Origin: a virus
IMG/VR virus record: IMGVR_UViG_3300044993_000139
Span: 1-33,804 of that record
Direction: 5' to 3' (one strand)
DNA length: 33,804 nucleotides
Below the pieces are notes generated by a model. That model ran no database searches. It was given only the letters and a program-made list of their open reading frames with translations, and was not told the origin of the DNA. The translations under genes and the position numbers were made by a program. Shown here one piece after another: positions 7,201 to 14,194 of the stretch (positions are counted from its first letter, which is position 1; each line of letters opens with the position of its first letter).

Positions 7201-10136
7201 TGCGCCGCCATGTCGGCCAGCAGGCGCTTGAGCATGTCCTTGAGCCGGCCGGCCGTGTCCCTGAACCCGTTGACCAAGCCGTCGCCGAGAATGTTGGCGA
7301 ACGCATCGCCGAAGCTGCCCCAATAGCGGGTCGATTCTTCGGCCGCCTGACGCGCGGCCGCAGCCACCTGACCCTGTGCGGTGGCGGCTTCGGCCGCGGC
7401 GCCAGCGCTAGCGATCAGGGCCGCAGCCTCCTCGCGCAGACCTGCGTTGCCGTCCTTGATCGCGGCCTCGACCAGCCGACGCATCTCCTCCTCGGCGCGC
7501 AGCCGGGCGGCCAGCCGCTCGCGCTCGGCGCCGGACATCTGAGCCGCGGCGGCCTCCGCGCGGATTTGCGGGATCAACCCGTTTACCGCTGCAAGGCTGC
7601 GCTGCTGCGCGGCGATCGTCTGATCGACCGTGGCGTTGTATCGCTCCCGCTGGCGCGTCGCGCTCGCCAGCAGCTCCGCCTCGCGCTCGCTGGTCAGCTG
7701 GCCAGTCTTGGCCAGCCTCGCACGGATCGCATCGATGCGCTCCAGGGCCGCGACGTACTCCAGCGCGGCGCGAGTGATCGCCGGCACGTCTTGGCCGGCT
7801 TGCTGGCGCAGGGCGGCGGAGTACTCGTCGACGGCCGACTTGGCCTCGCGGGCGGCAGCGGCAGCGTCGCGCTTGGCCGTCGCGGAGCCGCGGTTGGCTT
7901 TGCGGGCGGCGTCCAGGCTGCCCTCCAGGGTGGTGATCGATCCCGTCAGCCGCTCCAGCTCCGCACGCTGCTCGGCGCTGGCGCCGGTCAGGCCGATCTG
8001 CTCAGCCCGCAGCCGCGCGACTGCCGCGGCGCCGCCTTGCGCGCTTGCGATCTGCTCGCGCAACGCCTGCTCTTGTTTCTTGAGGTCTTCGATCAGGCCG
8101 GCAAAGCCCTCGCGCGCCTTGAGGTCCACCGGCTCGGCGTTGGCCTCGCGGATCGCATCGCGGACCCGACCGATCGCCGCAGCGACTGGATCGGCCGCGG
8201 ACATGATCTCGACAAAGCCCTGCGCGCTCGCGCGGACCCAGTTGGTCGTGCTGTTGCTGAGTTGGGCGGCGGTGCTGTCGAGGGTCTGCAGCTGCTGCTG
8301 CAGGCTTTCGACCTCGCGTGCGGCACGCTGCAGGCTGGCATCGGCACCCATCAGATCGGACCCACCGGCCCGCGCAGGCGCCTGGCTGCTGGCACGGCGG
8401 AGCTCGGCGAGCCGCGCCTCGGCTGCGGCCACCCGCTCGACGATGGCCTGGCGCTCGCGCAGGATGTCCTGATAGAGCTGCTCGTCGGTCTGCAGTGACT
8501 GCGCGGTGATGCGGCTCTGCTCGATGCGTTGCTGAGCGCGTTGCACGGCAGTCTCGGCCTGTCCAGCAGACGCCTCTGCCGCACTGCCCCACACGGACCA
8601 CGCAACGGCGCCGACCGTAAGCGCGGTCACCACGGCCCCAAGCGGACCGCCGACGAAGGCCAGCAGCCCGGCGCCTGCGGCGCGCACCGTCGCCAAGAAT
8701 CCCCCGGCGGCGGCAGCAGCGGCAGTGGACGACGCCGCTGCAGTGGTCTGCGCGGTGGCGAGCGCCGCGGAGCTGCTGGCGGCCGCGGCCTGCGCGGCGG
8801 CGAGGGCGGCAGTCGAGGCAGTCACGCGCTGAGTCGCGGCCTCGCGGGCCGCCAGCGCGAAGGCCACGCGCTGCTGCGCTACTGCCAACTCTGCCGCACC
8901 CACGCCGGCGAATCGCACCTGACGCTGCAGGGCCTGCTCGGCCTGCGTGGTCCGCAGCACCTCAAGACGCGAGCGCTGCAGCTCCGCAGCCGCAGCGGCT
9001 GCACTGGCCTGCGCGGCGGCGACAGCAGCGGCAGTCGTCTGCGCCTGGATGCCCAGCGAGCGGACGCGCGCGGCGTCGATTGCGGCGATCATGTCCAGCC
9101 GCGCGGAATCGGCCGCGACGGCCAGCCGAGACGCTTGGACTTGCGCGATCTGCGAGGCGATGTACCCCTGCCCAGCCTGCACCGCCCGCCCGAGACCGAC
9201 CGCCACGGCGCCGAGCGCGAGCGGTCCGGCGATCTCGGCGAGGACGCCGGCGAGGGTCGTCGCCGGGCCGAGCAGCCCCTGCAGCGAGCCCGCACCCGCG
9301 ATGATCGCGGCAGCTACGCTGGCCGACGCGCCGGTTGCGGCGTCGATCTTGCCGACGAATTGCGTCACGGCATTGCCCGCGACCGTCAGCGCGCCTTCGA
9401 TGGTCGGCGGGAGCTTCGCGAACTCGGCGGCGATCTTTGCGGCCTGTTCGCCGGTCAGCGCCCGGGACAGGACTTCGCTGGTGAGCTTGCCCTCCTCCGC
9501 CATTTTGCGCAGGGCCCCGGTGCCGACGCCGAGGCTTTCGGCCAGCGCGCGCACCAAGCGCGGCGCGGCTTCGTTGATCGAGTTGAACTCGTCGCCCCGT
9601 AGCGCTCCGCTGGCGAAGGCTTGCCCCAGCTGGACGATGGCGCCGTCGGCCGCGGCGGCACTGGCGCCACTGATGACCATCGCCTGCGACACGCTGCGGG
9701 TGATCGTCGCCAGTTGCTCCTGGCTGGCGCCGGTCTCGCGCAGCGAGGACGACAGCCGCGCATACAGCCCGGTCACCGCCTCCAGAGGCTGCCGGGTGCC
9801 CTGCGCGATGGCAAAGACGGTCTCCTGCGCAGCGCCGAACTCCCGCGACGACGACGTGGCCAGCGTCAGCTGACCCGTCATCCGCGTATACGCATCAGCC
9901 GCCTGCACCAGCCGCCCGGTCGCAAATGCCGCGGCCGCGGCCCCTGCCATCCCGAGCAGGGCCGTCCGCGCCTGATCCAAACGACCCGCCAGGCCGCCGG
10001 AAGCGTCGCCCGCGGCCCGGAGGCTCGCGGTCACATCGCCGCCAGCGCGGGTGCCGGCGTCGCGGATGCCGTCCAGCGCGCGGATCGCGACGGAGCCGTC
10101 GGCCTGGATGACGAGGCGGACGCGGATGTCGGTCAC
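4209..10136 (-). CDS. tail tape measure protein
   Basis: At 1975 residues this is by far the longest gene. The N-terminal 250 residues match the tape-measure N-terminal type (ALDGIRDAGTRAGGDV, LYARLSSSLRETGASQEQLA, DEFNSINEAAPRLVRALAES). Long Ala/Glu/Arg-rich helical and coiled-coil stretches follow. There is a hydrophobic segment at about residues 482-515 (LLAFVGGPLGAVVTALTVG) and a Gly-rich hydrophobic region at about 1005-1115, both typical of tape measures that insert into the membrane during DNA entry. The start is GTG, overlapping the upstream stop (GTGA at 10133-10136). At about 1.5 angstrom per residue, a tail of nearly 300 nm would be predicted, which is long for this group. Confidence 0.95.
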   Translation of the reverse strand: MTDIRVRLVIQADGSVAIRALDGIRDAGTRAGGDVTASLRAAGDASGGLAGRLDQARTALLGMAGAAAAAFATGRLVQAADAYTRMTGQLTLATSSSREFGAAQETVFAIAQGTRQPLEAVTGLYARLSSSLRETGASQEQLATITRSVSQAMVISGASAAAADGAIVQLGQAFASGALRGDEFNSINEAAPRLVRALAESLGVGTGALRKMAEEGKLTSEVLSRALTGEQAAKIAAEFAKLPPTIEGALTVAGNAVTQFVGKIDAATGASASVAAAIIAGAGSLQGLLGPATTLAGVLAEIAGPLALGAVAVGLGRAVQAGQGYIASQIAQVQASRLAVAADSARLDMIAAIDAARVRSLGIQAQTTAAAVAAAQASAAAAAAELQRSRLEVLRTTQAEQALQRQVRFAGVGAAELAVAQQRVAFALAAREAATQRVTASTAALAAAQAAAASSSAALATAQTTAAASSTAAAAAAGGFLATVRAAGAGLLAFVGGPLGAVVTALTVGAVAWSVWGSAAEASAGQAETAVQRAQQRIEQSRITAQSLQTDEQLYQDILRERQAIVERVAAAEARLAELRRASSQAPARAGGSDLMGADASLQRAAREVESLQQQLQTLDSTAAQLSNSTTNWVRASAQGFVEIMSAADPVAAAIGRVRDAIREANAEPVDLKAREGFAGLIEDLKKQEQALREQIASAQGGAAAVARLRAEQIGLTGASAEQRAELERLTGSITTLEGSLDAARKANRGSATAKRDAAAAAREAKSAVDEYSAALRQQAGQDVPAITRAALEYVAALERIDAIRARLAKTGQLTSEREAELLASATRQRERYNATVDQTIAAQQRSLAAVNGLIPQIRAEAAAAQMSGAERERLAARLRAEEEMRRLVEAAIKDGNAGLREEAAALIASAGAAAEAATAQGQVAAAARQAAEESTRYWGSFGDAFANILGDGLVNGFRDTAGRLKDMLKRLLADMAAQIAAQRLVIPLLARLGLPTAGMQLGSGPGLLQLLSGGGGQGGGGLLGSIGSLFGLGGGAGGGGLFGSIASGVGGAVRGVLGSILGIGGGTAAAAGLGAVGAAGGSAGLGLAGLGGGAAAGAGAFAGATAGASAGLGLMGALSSIASVAGPIALAAMAINSLAGGRLFGTSYQTDRSGAQFNFGEGGASGVNFQDQSRRRSLFRGTARRTVESALDDDAQAQIDGLFAAVGQTVASAAAALGTSLPPRITASFRATVDKDGKVISEVGTILGRQFAESFDQFGRRLQAESLIDVIDRSLAGGAAAVGEAIGDAAGAAFQVGASAAGQYGEQLERGITTMLKGATEAVQGEASRIAERWRSDADTLLDGAQMLFAAAVDMRNGMGLLTDGTLTQVADLVEELARSGESLAGAYARVSAETQLYRTALDLMGRSTAEVGEALVRRAVEISEAAGGLDRARQLWDGYFNEFYSAAERAQRAVDEATRRRNSALEALGLDTGITNEAFRRAFEAAADGLSAEQTVRYLEAAEAIRVFSAAVAQAAQAAGTGTVVDDGLSARIAADVATGATGLRGSAEEIGAAVEALRREGESAAAAYERLSAGGATLTEALTLLGVAFEGSAAQFAAAANGVSAEFGSLANDFFSSYFSEAEQQARRAEIAQANYAAALAAAGMAAEQLATREQIRAAVMQALADGNTTLAEQLLRVAAAFNRVEQAAGGAAGAVGGMVDEYGRPIGGAPIGGGGGIIGGGGGGIIGGDAGSGGNDTAREFERVREALRNWWRDLTTGPLSPLTPAQQYAESLREWQAAAAAAQAGDIEAARRLQGLSDGLLRQAQAYLGPGAAYTQLFNQVRQVVGGVAGVVDAGGGQIRPIDGLGDSAGRAASSLERLATAAGMAPGALVSGLTDTISEGIAGLRSQSLQLPIAARLVQIDRPPPGAQDIARPRPVSRPPVRPANDQAEVDPTPALIRQLIRAVEATGEKQINAIRQKPPGAPVRHLMG

Positions 10137-10537
10137 AGCAGGTCATCCTCAAATGTGGCGACGTCGCCACATTTGCCGGCCAGCTCCAGCTGCAGCTGGC
10201 CCATCAGCGTCGGCAGGCTGACCCGGCGCAGCTGGGCGATCTGCACGAGCGAGGTCATGGCTCGCGCGCGCAGGAAGGCCAGCGTGCGGGACAGCTCATC
10301 GTCGGTCTCGGCGAGGTAGTAGCCGTCCTCCGGCGTCGCGCAGATCGGGTGACCGTCGCGGCGCAGGGATTCGACGGCGGACCGCACCTTGCGCTGAGCA
10401 CCCGGACCCCACGACACGCCTTTGTCGCCCGCTTGCATCTTGCGGTCGGCGATGACGAAGGCCAGCAGCCGCACCGTCATGCCGTGCGCCCGGCCCCGCG
10501 GCATCACGGCCAGCACGTCATCAGGGGTGATCGTCAT
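10133..10537 (-). CDS. winged-helix-like protein inside the tail module
   Basis: The 134-residue protein (MTITPDDVLAVMPRGRAHGM start) resembles small phage regulators. Residues about 25-75 suggest a winged helix (VRSAVESLRRDGHPICATPE, then GYYLAETDDELSRTLAFLRA). It lies between the tail chaperone gene and the tape measure, coupled to both by four-base overlaps. DNA-binding proteins are not expected at this place. Near its C-terminus the gene contains a perfect 26-bp palindrome that encodes CGDVATFE. It may be a late regulator or an inserted moron. Function is unknown. Confidence 0.75.
   Translation of the reverse strand: MTITPDDVLAVMPRGRAHGMTVRLLAFVIADRKMQAGDKGVSWGPGAQRKVRSAVESLRRDGHPICATPEDGYYLAETDDELSRTLAFLRARAMTSLVQIAQLRRVSLPTLMGQLQLELAGKCGDVATFEDDLL
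10150..10175. repeat. perfect 26-bp palindrome within coding sequence
   Basis: The two 13-base arms, CAAATGTGGCGAC and its complement, abut with no loop. It lies about 5 codons before the stop of the 134-residue protein. A copy matching at 23 of 26 positions lies in the portal gene (31875-31900). There is no T tract, so a terminator is unlikely. A protein-binding site or a mobile palindromic unit is more plausible. Confidence 0.85.
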
Positions 10538-10908
10538 GAGCGGGGCTCCTTGGGCTTGCGCAGGATCGGCAGCGCGGTGGCGGCCATCAGGTCGAGGTGG
10601 TCGAGCAGCGGGCCGTCGTAGGTGATGCCCAGCGCGCGGCAGACGGACTCGATGTCGGTCGGTGCCTGGTGGATCGGCAGGCCCTCTGCGCAGCGCTGCC
10701 AGGGCACGCGGAGGAACACCTGCACTGCGGGCCAGTGGATGTCGAGGACCTCGACATCCTTGTCGGGCGTCTTGCTGCGGACCCGGCCGGCGCGGTCACG
10801 GATGACGACGCCGCGCCGGTACAGCGCCCGCGTTACGCGGCGAAGGCCTGCCGATAGGTCTCCCCCACGGCGCGGTAGTACGCGATGGCGATGGCGGAGA
10901 CGAGCCAA
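10534..10908 (-). CDS. tail assembly chaperone, T-type extension (probably made by frameshift)
   Basis: The frame ends 10534 and resembles DUF1799-type proteins (DKDVEVLDIHWPAVQVFLRV, then SVCRALGITYDGPLLDHLD) that lie between tail chaperone G and the tape measure. Its only standard start is the ATG at 10908, deep inside the preceding gene, and no ATG, GTG or TTG occurs after that gene's stop until well into the conserved part. This frame is -1 relative to the preceding gene, and a run of five G residues (minus strand, 10862-10866) sits about 30 bases before that gene's stop. Production as a G-T fusion by -1 slippage, as in lambda, is therefore likely. The given start is the formal one only. 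Confidence 0.7.
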   Translation of the reverse strand: MARLRHRHRVLPRRGGDLSAGLRRVTRALYRRGVVIRDRAGRVRSKTPDKDVEVLDIHWPAVQVFLRVPWQRCAEGLPIHQAPTDIESVCRALGITYDGPLLDHLDLMAATALPILRKPKEPRS

Positions 10909-11183
10909 TCGTCAGCCTTGACCAGCTCGACGGCGGCGACCGGGTCGACCGGGTTGCCGGCCTCGTCCTCGATTCCGGCGATCGACACCACGGCATCTGC
11001 GTACAGCTCGTTGTCGAGCTTGGTCTTCTGCTGAGCCCGGCTCATGGCTGCGGTCGCGTCGCGCACGTCGGTGTGGCGGAACTGCACGGTCAGCTGGACT
11101 TTGCTGCCGTCCGGCAGCGTCAGGTCAATCGCGGTCGGGGCCGCAAAGTGTTTGCCGATGGTGGAGCGGATGCGGTATGCCAT
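10833..11183 (-). CDS. tail assembly chaperone, G-type
   Basis: The 116-residue protein (MAYRIRSTIGKHFAAPTAID start) has the position and size of the G tail chaperone: after the tail tube, before the T-type frame and the tape measure. The family wraps the tape measure during tail assembly. A typical internal stretch is VQFRHTDVRDATAAMSRAQQ, followed by WLVSAIAIAYYRAVGETYRQ. The gene is the first after a terminator and a copy of the shared late-promoter motif, with a 77-base leader. Its 3' end overlaps the T-type frame. Confidence 0.8.
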   Translation of the reverse strand: MAYRIRSTIGKHFAAPTAIDLTLPDGSKVQLTVQFRHTDVRDATAAMSRAQQKTKLDNELYADAVVSIAGIEDEAGNPVDPVAAVELVKADDWLVSAIAIAYYRAVGETYRQAFAA

Positions 11184-11260
11184 TGTCGTTTGCTCTGAGG
11201 TTTCGCGGTGCCGCCGCGTCGGTTGACACTGCGCATCTTCCGCGCGCGCGCCAGCCGTCG

Positions 11261-11281
11261 CATCGGGCCGCGGGCCACATC
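11261..11281 (-). promoter_or_regulatory. shared late-promoter motif, copy before tail chaperones
   Basis: On the minus strand this reads GATGTGGCCCGCGGCCCG followed by ATG. The first 18 bases are identical to the copy before the endolysin (26317), and the 12-base core GGCCCGCGGCCC is also found before the protease (16643-16654). It lies just downstream of a terminator (11291-11318) and 77 bases before the tail chaperone start, the place of the P promoter in Mu. It is presumably bound by the late activator, perhaps Mor. Confidence 0.65.
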
Positions 11282-11290
11282 ACAAGCGAC

Positions 11291-11318
11291 AAAAAGGGCC
11301 GGCGCAACGGCCGGCCCT
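11291..11318 (-). terminator. rho-independent terminator after tail tube gene
   Basis: On the minus strand the 9-base stem AGGGCCGGC pairs across a 6-base loop and is followed by TTTTT. It lies 28 bases after the tail tube stop and would limit read-through, giving high tail tube expression relative to the downstream tail genes. Confidence 0.85.
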
Positions 11319-11346
11319 CAAGTCCCTGACAGAGCGGATCAGGGGA

Positions 11347-12297
11347 TCAGGGGATGCGGTAAAGCTTGAGCGAGTAGTCGTCGTGGCCGGTGGACGGCAG
11401 GATGCGGCCGGTGACCTGGATGCCCTTGTACTCGTCGATTACCTCGCTCTGCATGCCGGTGATCTGCACGACCGGGGCCCCGAACTCGAGGTTGGCGGTG
11501 CCCGTCGCCATCGCGATGTCCAGCAGCATCGGCACCTTGGCTTCGGTGCGGATCATCTGGGCGAAGTTGGTGACCGCCAGCGTCGTCCGCATGACACGCA
11601 TCGTGAAGGTCGCCGCGTGCTTGTCGTTTTTCGATCGTTGCACGGCCATGTTGCGGGTCATCGTGTTGTTGCGGCCGGTCGAGACCACCAGCCCGTAGCA
11701 GTGCATCTCGTTGCCGTCGAGGTCCAGCTGCGACGCCTCGGTCGTGATCGACAGCGGGTCCTGGATCGCGTCGTAGGTCGGCGTGGCCATCGCGGCTTCG
11801 ACGAGGTCGGTGGATGCGTCGAAAGGCGCCATGATGGTGAAGCCGGCCGACGGCACCTCGCCCATGTTGAAGCGGAACTCGGTGATGACCCCGCGTGCGT
11901 CCTTGACGAGATAGCGATAGTCGCCGTCGTCGTGTCGGAGCGTCAGGAACGGCAGCTGGCTGCGGTTGCTGGTCGGCGTGTAGGTGTAGTCGTCGGTGTT
12001 GGCGGTCTCCACGTGCCCGCAGGCGCGCAGGATGCGGCCGATTCGCGGGGCAGCCCACGGGTCGGTGCCGACCAGATAGATGTTGCCGGCCGTGGTCAGC
12101 ATGTGGTTGATCGTGCGAACCGAACGCGAGCCCGAGAACGGCCGATCACGCCGGATCTCGATCTCCTCGTTGCCCGGGTTGCTGGTCAGCTCGTAGCAGT
12201 CGATGGCATCCGCCGCGACGTTGAGGGTCTCGGCCGTGCCTTCGGTGGCCTGGATTTTGGCGTAGAGCGTGTTGAGCTCTTGGTCCTGATAGATCAC
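11347..12297 (-). CDS. major tail tube protein
   Basis: The 316-residue product begins at GTG 12297, overlapping the upstream stop by three bases (GTGA). It starts MIYQDQELNTLYAKIQATEG and contains DAIDCYELTSNPGNEEIEIR, a form typical of tail tube proteins of Mu-like siphoviruses. The second half (about 190-310) is beta-rich, ending RILPSTGHDDYSLKLYRIP. It is placed between the tail terminator-like gene and the tail chaperones, the usual position of the tube gene, and is followed directly by a strong terminator. Confidence 0.85.
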   Translation of the reverse strand: MIYQDQELNTLYAKIQATEGTAETLNVAADAIDCYELTSNPGNEEIEIRRDRPFSGSRSVRTINHMLTTAGNIYLVGTDPWAAPRIGRILRACGHVETANTDDYTYTPTSNRSQLPFLTLRHDDGDYRYLVKDARGVITEFRFNMGEVPSAGFTIMAPFDASTDLVEAAMATPTYDAIQDPLSITTEASQLDLDGNEMHCYGLVVSTGRNNTMTRNMAVQRSKNDKHAATFTMRVMRTTLAVTNFAQMIRTEAKVPMLLDIAMATGTANLEFGAPVVQITGMQSEVIDEYKGIQVTGRILPSTGHDDYSLKLYRIP

Positions 12298-12740
12298 GGG
12301 ATGGTCCTCGTGGCGGTGGCGGTAAAGCGGGACGTGAACTGCTGCTCGTACGCGACCACGCCCTCGAAAACCTGGCGGAGCGTGCCGGCGCCGAGCTGCA
12401 GCGGGCGTTCGAGGGACGGGGGACGCGCCCCAAACAGCGTGTCGATCACGGCCTGGTTGGCGGCGCGGGCGGTCTGATGCAGACCTGGCCCAGGGCGTGC
12501 GCTGCCGACGACGACCGCGACGCTGATGCGCACTTGGATGACCTGCCGGAGCCGGGCCGTGCTGCTGTTGTCGGCGACGGGGTCGACGCCGCACTGGAAG
12601 ACAAAAGCGGCCGGCAGATCGGCGGCGTTGGGGTGCTGCAGGTAGCGCGCGAGGTCCTCGATCTCCTGCACTTTGCGCCAGCCGCCCGCATCCTTGAGCT
12701 GCTCGATGCACCACAGGATCGCATCGCCGACCGCGTCCAT
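12294..12740 (-). CDS. tail terminator-like protein (Mu gp37-like)
   Basis: The 148-residue protein (MDAVGDAILWCIEQLKDAGG start) fits the Mu gp37 / DUF1834-type small proteins that cap the tail tube or join tail to head. Visible features are an N-terminal helix with a QEIEDLARYLQH segment, then a beta-rich middle (VIQVRISVAVVVGSARPG) and C-terminal strands. It is coupled to the tail tube (GTGA) and directly adjoins the connector gene, sharing one base (12740). Confidence 0.7.
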   Translation of the reverse strand: MDAVGDAILWCIEQLKDAGGWRKVQEIEDLARYLQHPNAADLPAAFVFQCGVDPVADNSSTARLRQVIQVRISVAVVVGSARPGPGLHQTARAANQAVIDTLFGARPPSLERPLQLGAGTLRQVFEGVVAYEQQFTSRFTATATRTIP

Positions 12741-13264
12741 CAGCGCAGGCCCCCTGCGAAGTAATCGAGGTACTCGGCGGCGGAGCGCTGCAGCAGCGGC
12801 GGCGCCTCGTCGATCATGACCTCCGCGGCCTGGGCAGGCTGCGGCAGGCCGAGTGTCATCCGGCCTGCACCAATCTCGCGGAGCGTGGCCATCGCGGCGC
12901 GGTAGTCGCGGATGATCGGGCTGTCCTCGCTGCTGGTCAGCAAGTGGGTGTGCAGGATGTAGCGGACGATGGCGCGGGCGAGCCGGGTCAGCACCAGCGG
13001 CGTCGTGGGCAGCGGCAGCGAGTACCGGCTGCCGAGGCTCGCGTCGATGGTGGCGCTGGCCTCGGCGATCGCGCTGTGCACGCGCTCCAGCGCCGCATCC
13101 GCGGCCGGCAGGTCCGACGAGTCGAATCCGGAGCGGTCAGCGCCGGCCAGCGTCGCGGTCATGAGGTCGGTGGCGACGATCGGCAGTTCGGCGGGTGTCG
13201 CGACTTGCGCGATTTCGGCGGCACCGGGTCGCTCGATCAGGTCCGCGTCGCTGATGTAGCTCAC
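12740..13264 (-). CDS. head-tail connector (Mu gp36 / DUF1320-like)
   Basis: The 174-residue protein starts MSYISDADLIERPGAAEIAQ, a recognisable DUF1320 opening. The helical signature ASATIDASLGSRYSLPLP, followed by LVLTRLARAIVRYILHTH, is that of this connector family, which sits below the portal. The C-terminal 40 residues are Ala/Pro-rich and variable. The ATG overlaps the upstream stop (ATGA). Confidence 0.85.
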   Translation of the reverse strand: MSYISDADLIERPGAAEIAQVATPAELPIVATDLMTATLAGADRSGFDSSDLPAADAALERVHSAIAEASATIDASLGSRYSLPLPTTPLVLTRLARAIVRYILHTHLLTSSEDSPIIRDYRAAMATLREIGAGRMTLGLPQPAQAAEVMIDEAPPLLQRSAAEYLDYFAGGLR

Positions 13265-13593
13265 GACGCGCTCCGACGGCGTCGTGACGCCGGGGCCGGC
13301 GCTGCGGCGGGCTCGGCGGCCGGCGGCTCGGCAGGCACCGCGGTGGACGCGGGATCAGCGGCAGCCGGGGCGACAGATTCGGGAGCGGCGGCAGGCACCA
13401 CCGGATCAGCTGCAGCAGGAGTCGCATCGGCGGGCTCGGCGGTGGGAGCGGGAGCGATCAGGCGGGCGTCGATCAGGGGCTGCGCTTGCTCGGGCGTCAG
13501 CATGATCCCGACACCGGGCCGGTAGACGACATTGCCGCGCTTGAAGGGCTCGATCACCCAGTAAAGGATTTTCGGTTGCTGCATGGTTTCCAT
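13261..13593 (-). CDS. small protein with Ala/Pro-rich tail
   Basis: The 110-residue protein has a folded-looking first 45 residues (ILYWVIEPFKRGNVVYRPGV, GIMLTPEQAQPLIDARLI) and then about 60 residues made almost only of Ala, Pro, Glu and Val, ending in RRRRSAS. A comparable short protein lies between capsid and connector genes in many Mu-like phages, and its function is not known. AGAGG lies 7 bases before the ATG. The downstream gene overlaps by four bases. Confidence 0.75.
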   Translation of the reverse strand: METMQQPKILYWVIEPFKRGNVVYRPGVGIMLTPEQAQPLIDARLIAPAPTAEPADATPAAADPVVPAAAPESVAPAAADPASTAVPAEPPAAEPAAAPAPASRRRRSAS

Positions 13594-13675
13594 CGTGCAC
13601 CTCTGGTTGGGGATGCCGGGTTGTGCAGGAGCGCCCGGCGCGCCCCCAGAACCGCCTGCACGCGGCCGGCGAGGA

Positions 13676-14029
13676 TCAGCTCAGGTCGGTTTTCTTCATT
13701 TCGATGGTCGCGCCGCCCTGCAGCTGCGGCGGACCGAACTGCAGCTCGATGGTCTGCGCCTCGGCGAGCACGACCTCGACGGCGCCGGTGGCGGTGATGG
13801 TGCGGACGCCCTCGCCCAGGTCGGCGTCGACACTGACGCTGATCTGCGCGACGCCCGGACCGACAGCGGTGACGGTGGCGCGAGTCGGGTCGGCCGGGTC
13901 AGGCAGGACGGTGGCGACGGTGTCGTCGCTGGACGCCCAGACCGGGGCGCCGTCGATCGGGGCCGGGCGGCCCAGCGCAGTGATAGTGCTGATGGCAAGG
14001 ACAGAGAACTGCTCGGTGGTCAAACGCAT
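13676..14029 (-). CDS. Ig-like (BIG2-type) head-associated protein
   Basis: The 117-residue protein starts MRLTTEQFSVLAISTITALG. Residues about 20-85 resemble a bacterial Ig-like group 2 domain: APVWASSDDTVATVLPDP, then RATVTAVGPGVAQISVSVDA. Such domains often decorate capsids. The frame is open up to an ATG at 14191, 4 bases after the capsid stop, which would add 54 residues (MAAATRAVLLWLLAQAHQIV). The shorter start is preferred because the extra part is Pro/Arg-rich like a shadow frame, but the longer form is not excluded. With the short start, 14030-14194 is non-coding and I see no clear signal in it. Confidence 0.65.
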   Translation of the reverse strand: MRLTTEQFSVLAISTITALGRPAPIDGAPVWASSDDTVATVLPDPADPTRATVTAVGPGVAQISVSVDADLGEGVRTITATGAVEVVLAEAQTIELQFGPPQLQGGATIEMKKTDLS

Positions 14030-14194
14030 GGTGTAGATCTCGCAGTGGATGACGGGCGTGAGCCCAGGGGTACCGATCCGCCACCGGATCCGAGGAGCCG
14101 GCGGCGGGGCTGGGGTGCAGGGGAGGCGCCGGACGATCTGGTGGGCCTGCGCGAGCAGCCAGAGCAGTACGGCGCGTGTAGCGGCGGCCATGCG

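Noticed and set aside
10150-10175. 26-bp palindrome as transcription terminator
   Set aside because: It lies within coding sequence, has no loop and no T tract, and a relative lies in mid-portal gene.
13676-14191. Longer start of the Ig-like gene (ATG 14191)
   Set aside because: The extra 54 residues are Pro/Arg-rich and do not look like a signal or domain; kept only as an alternative.
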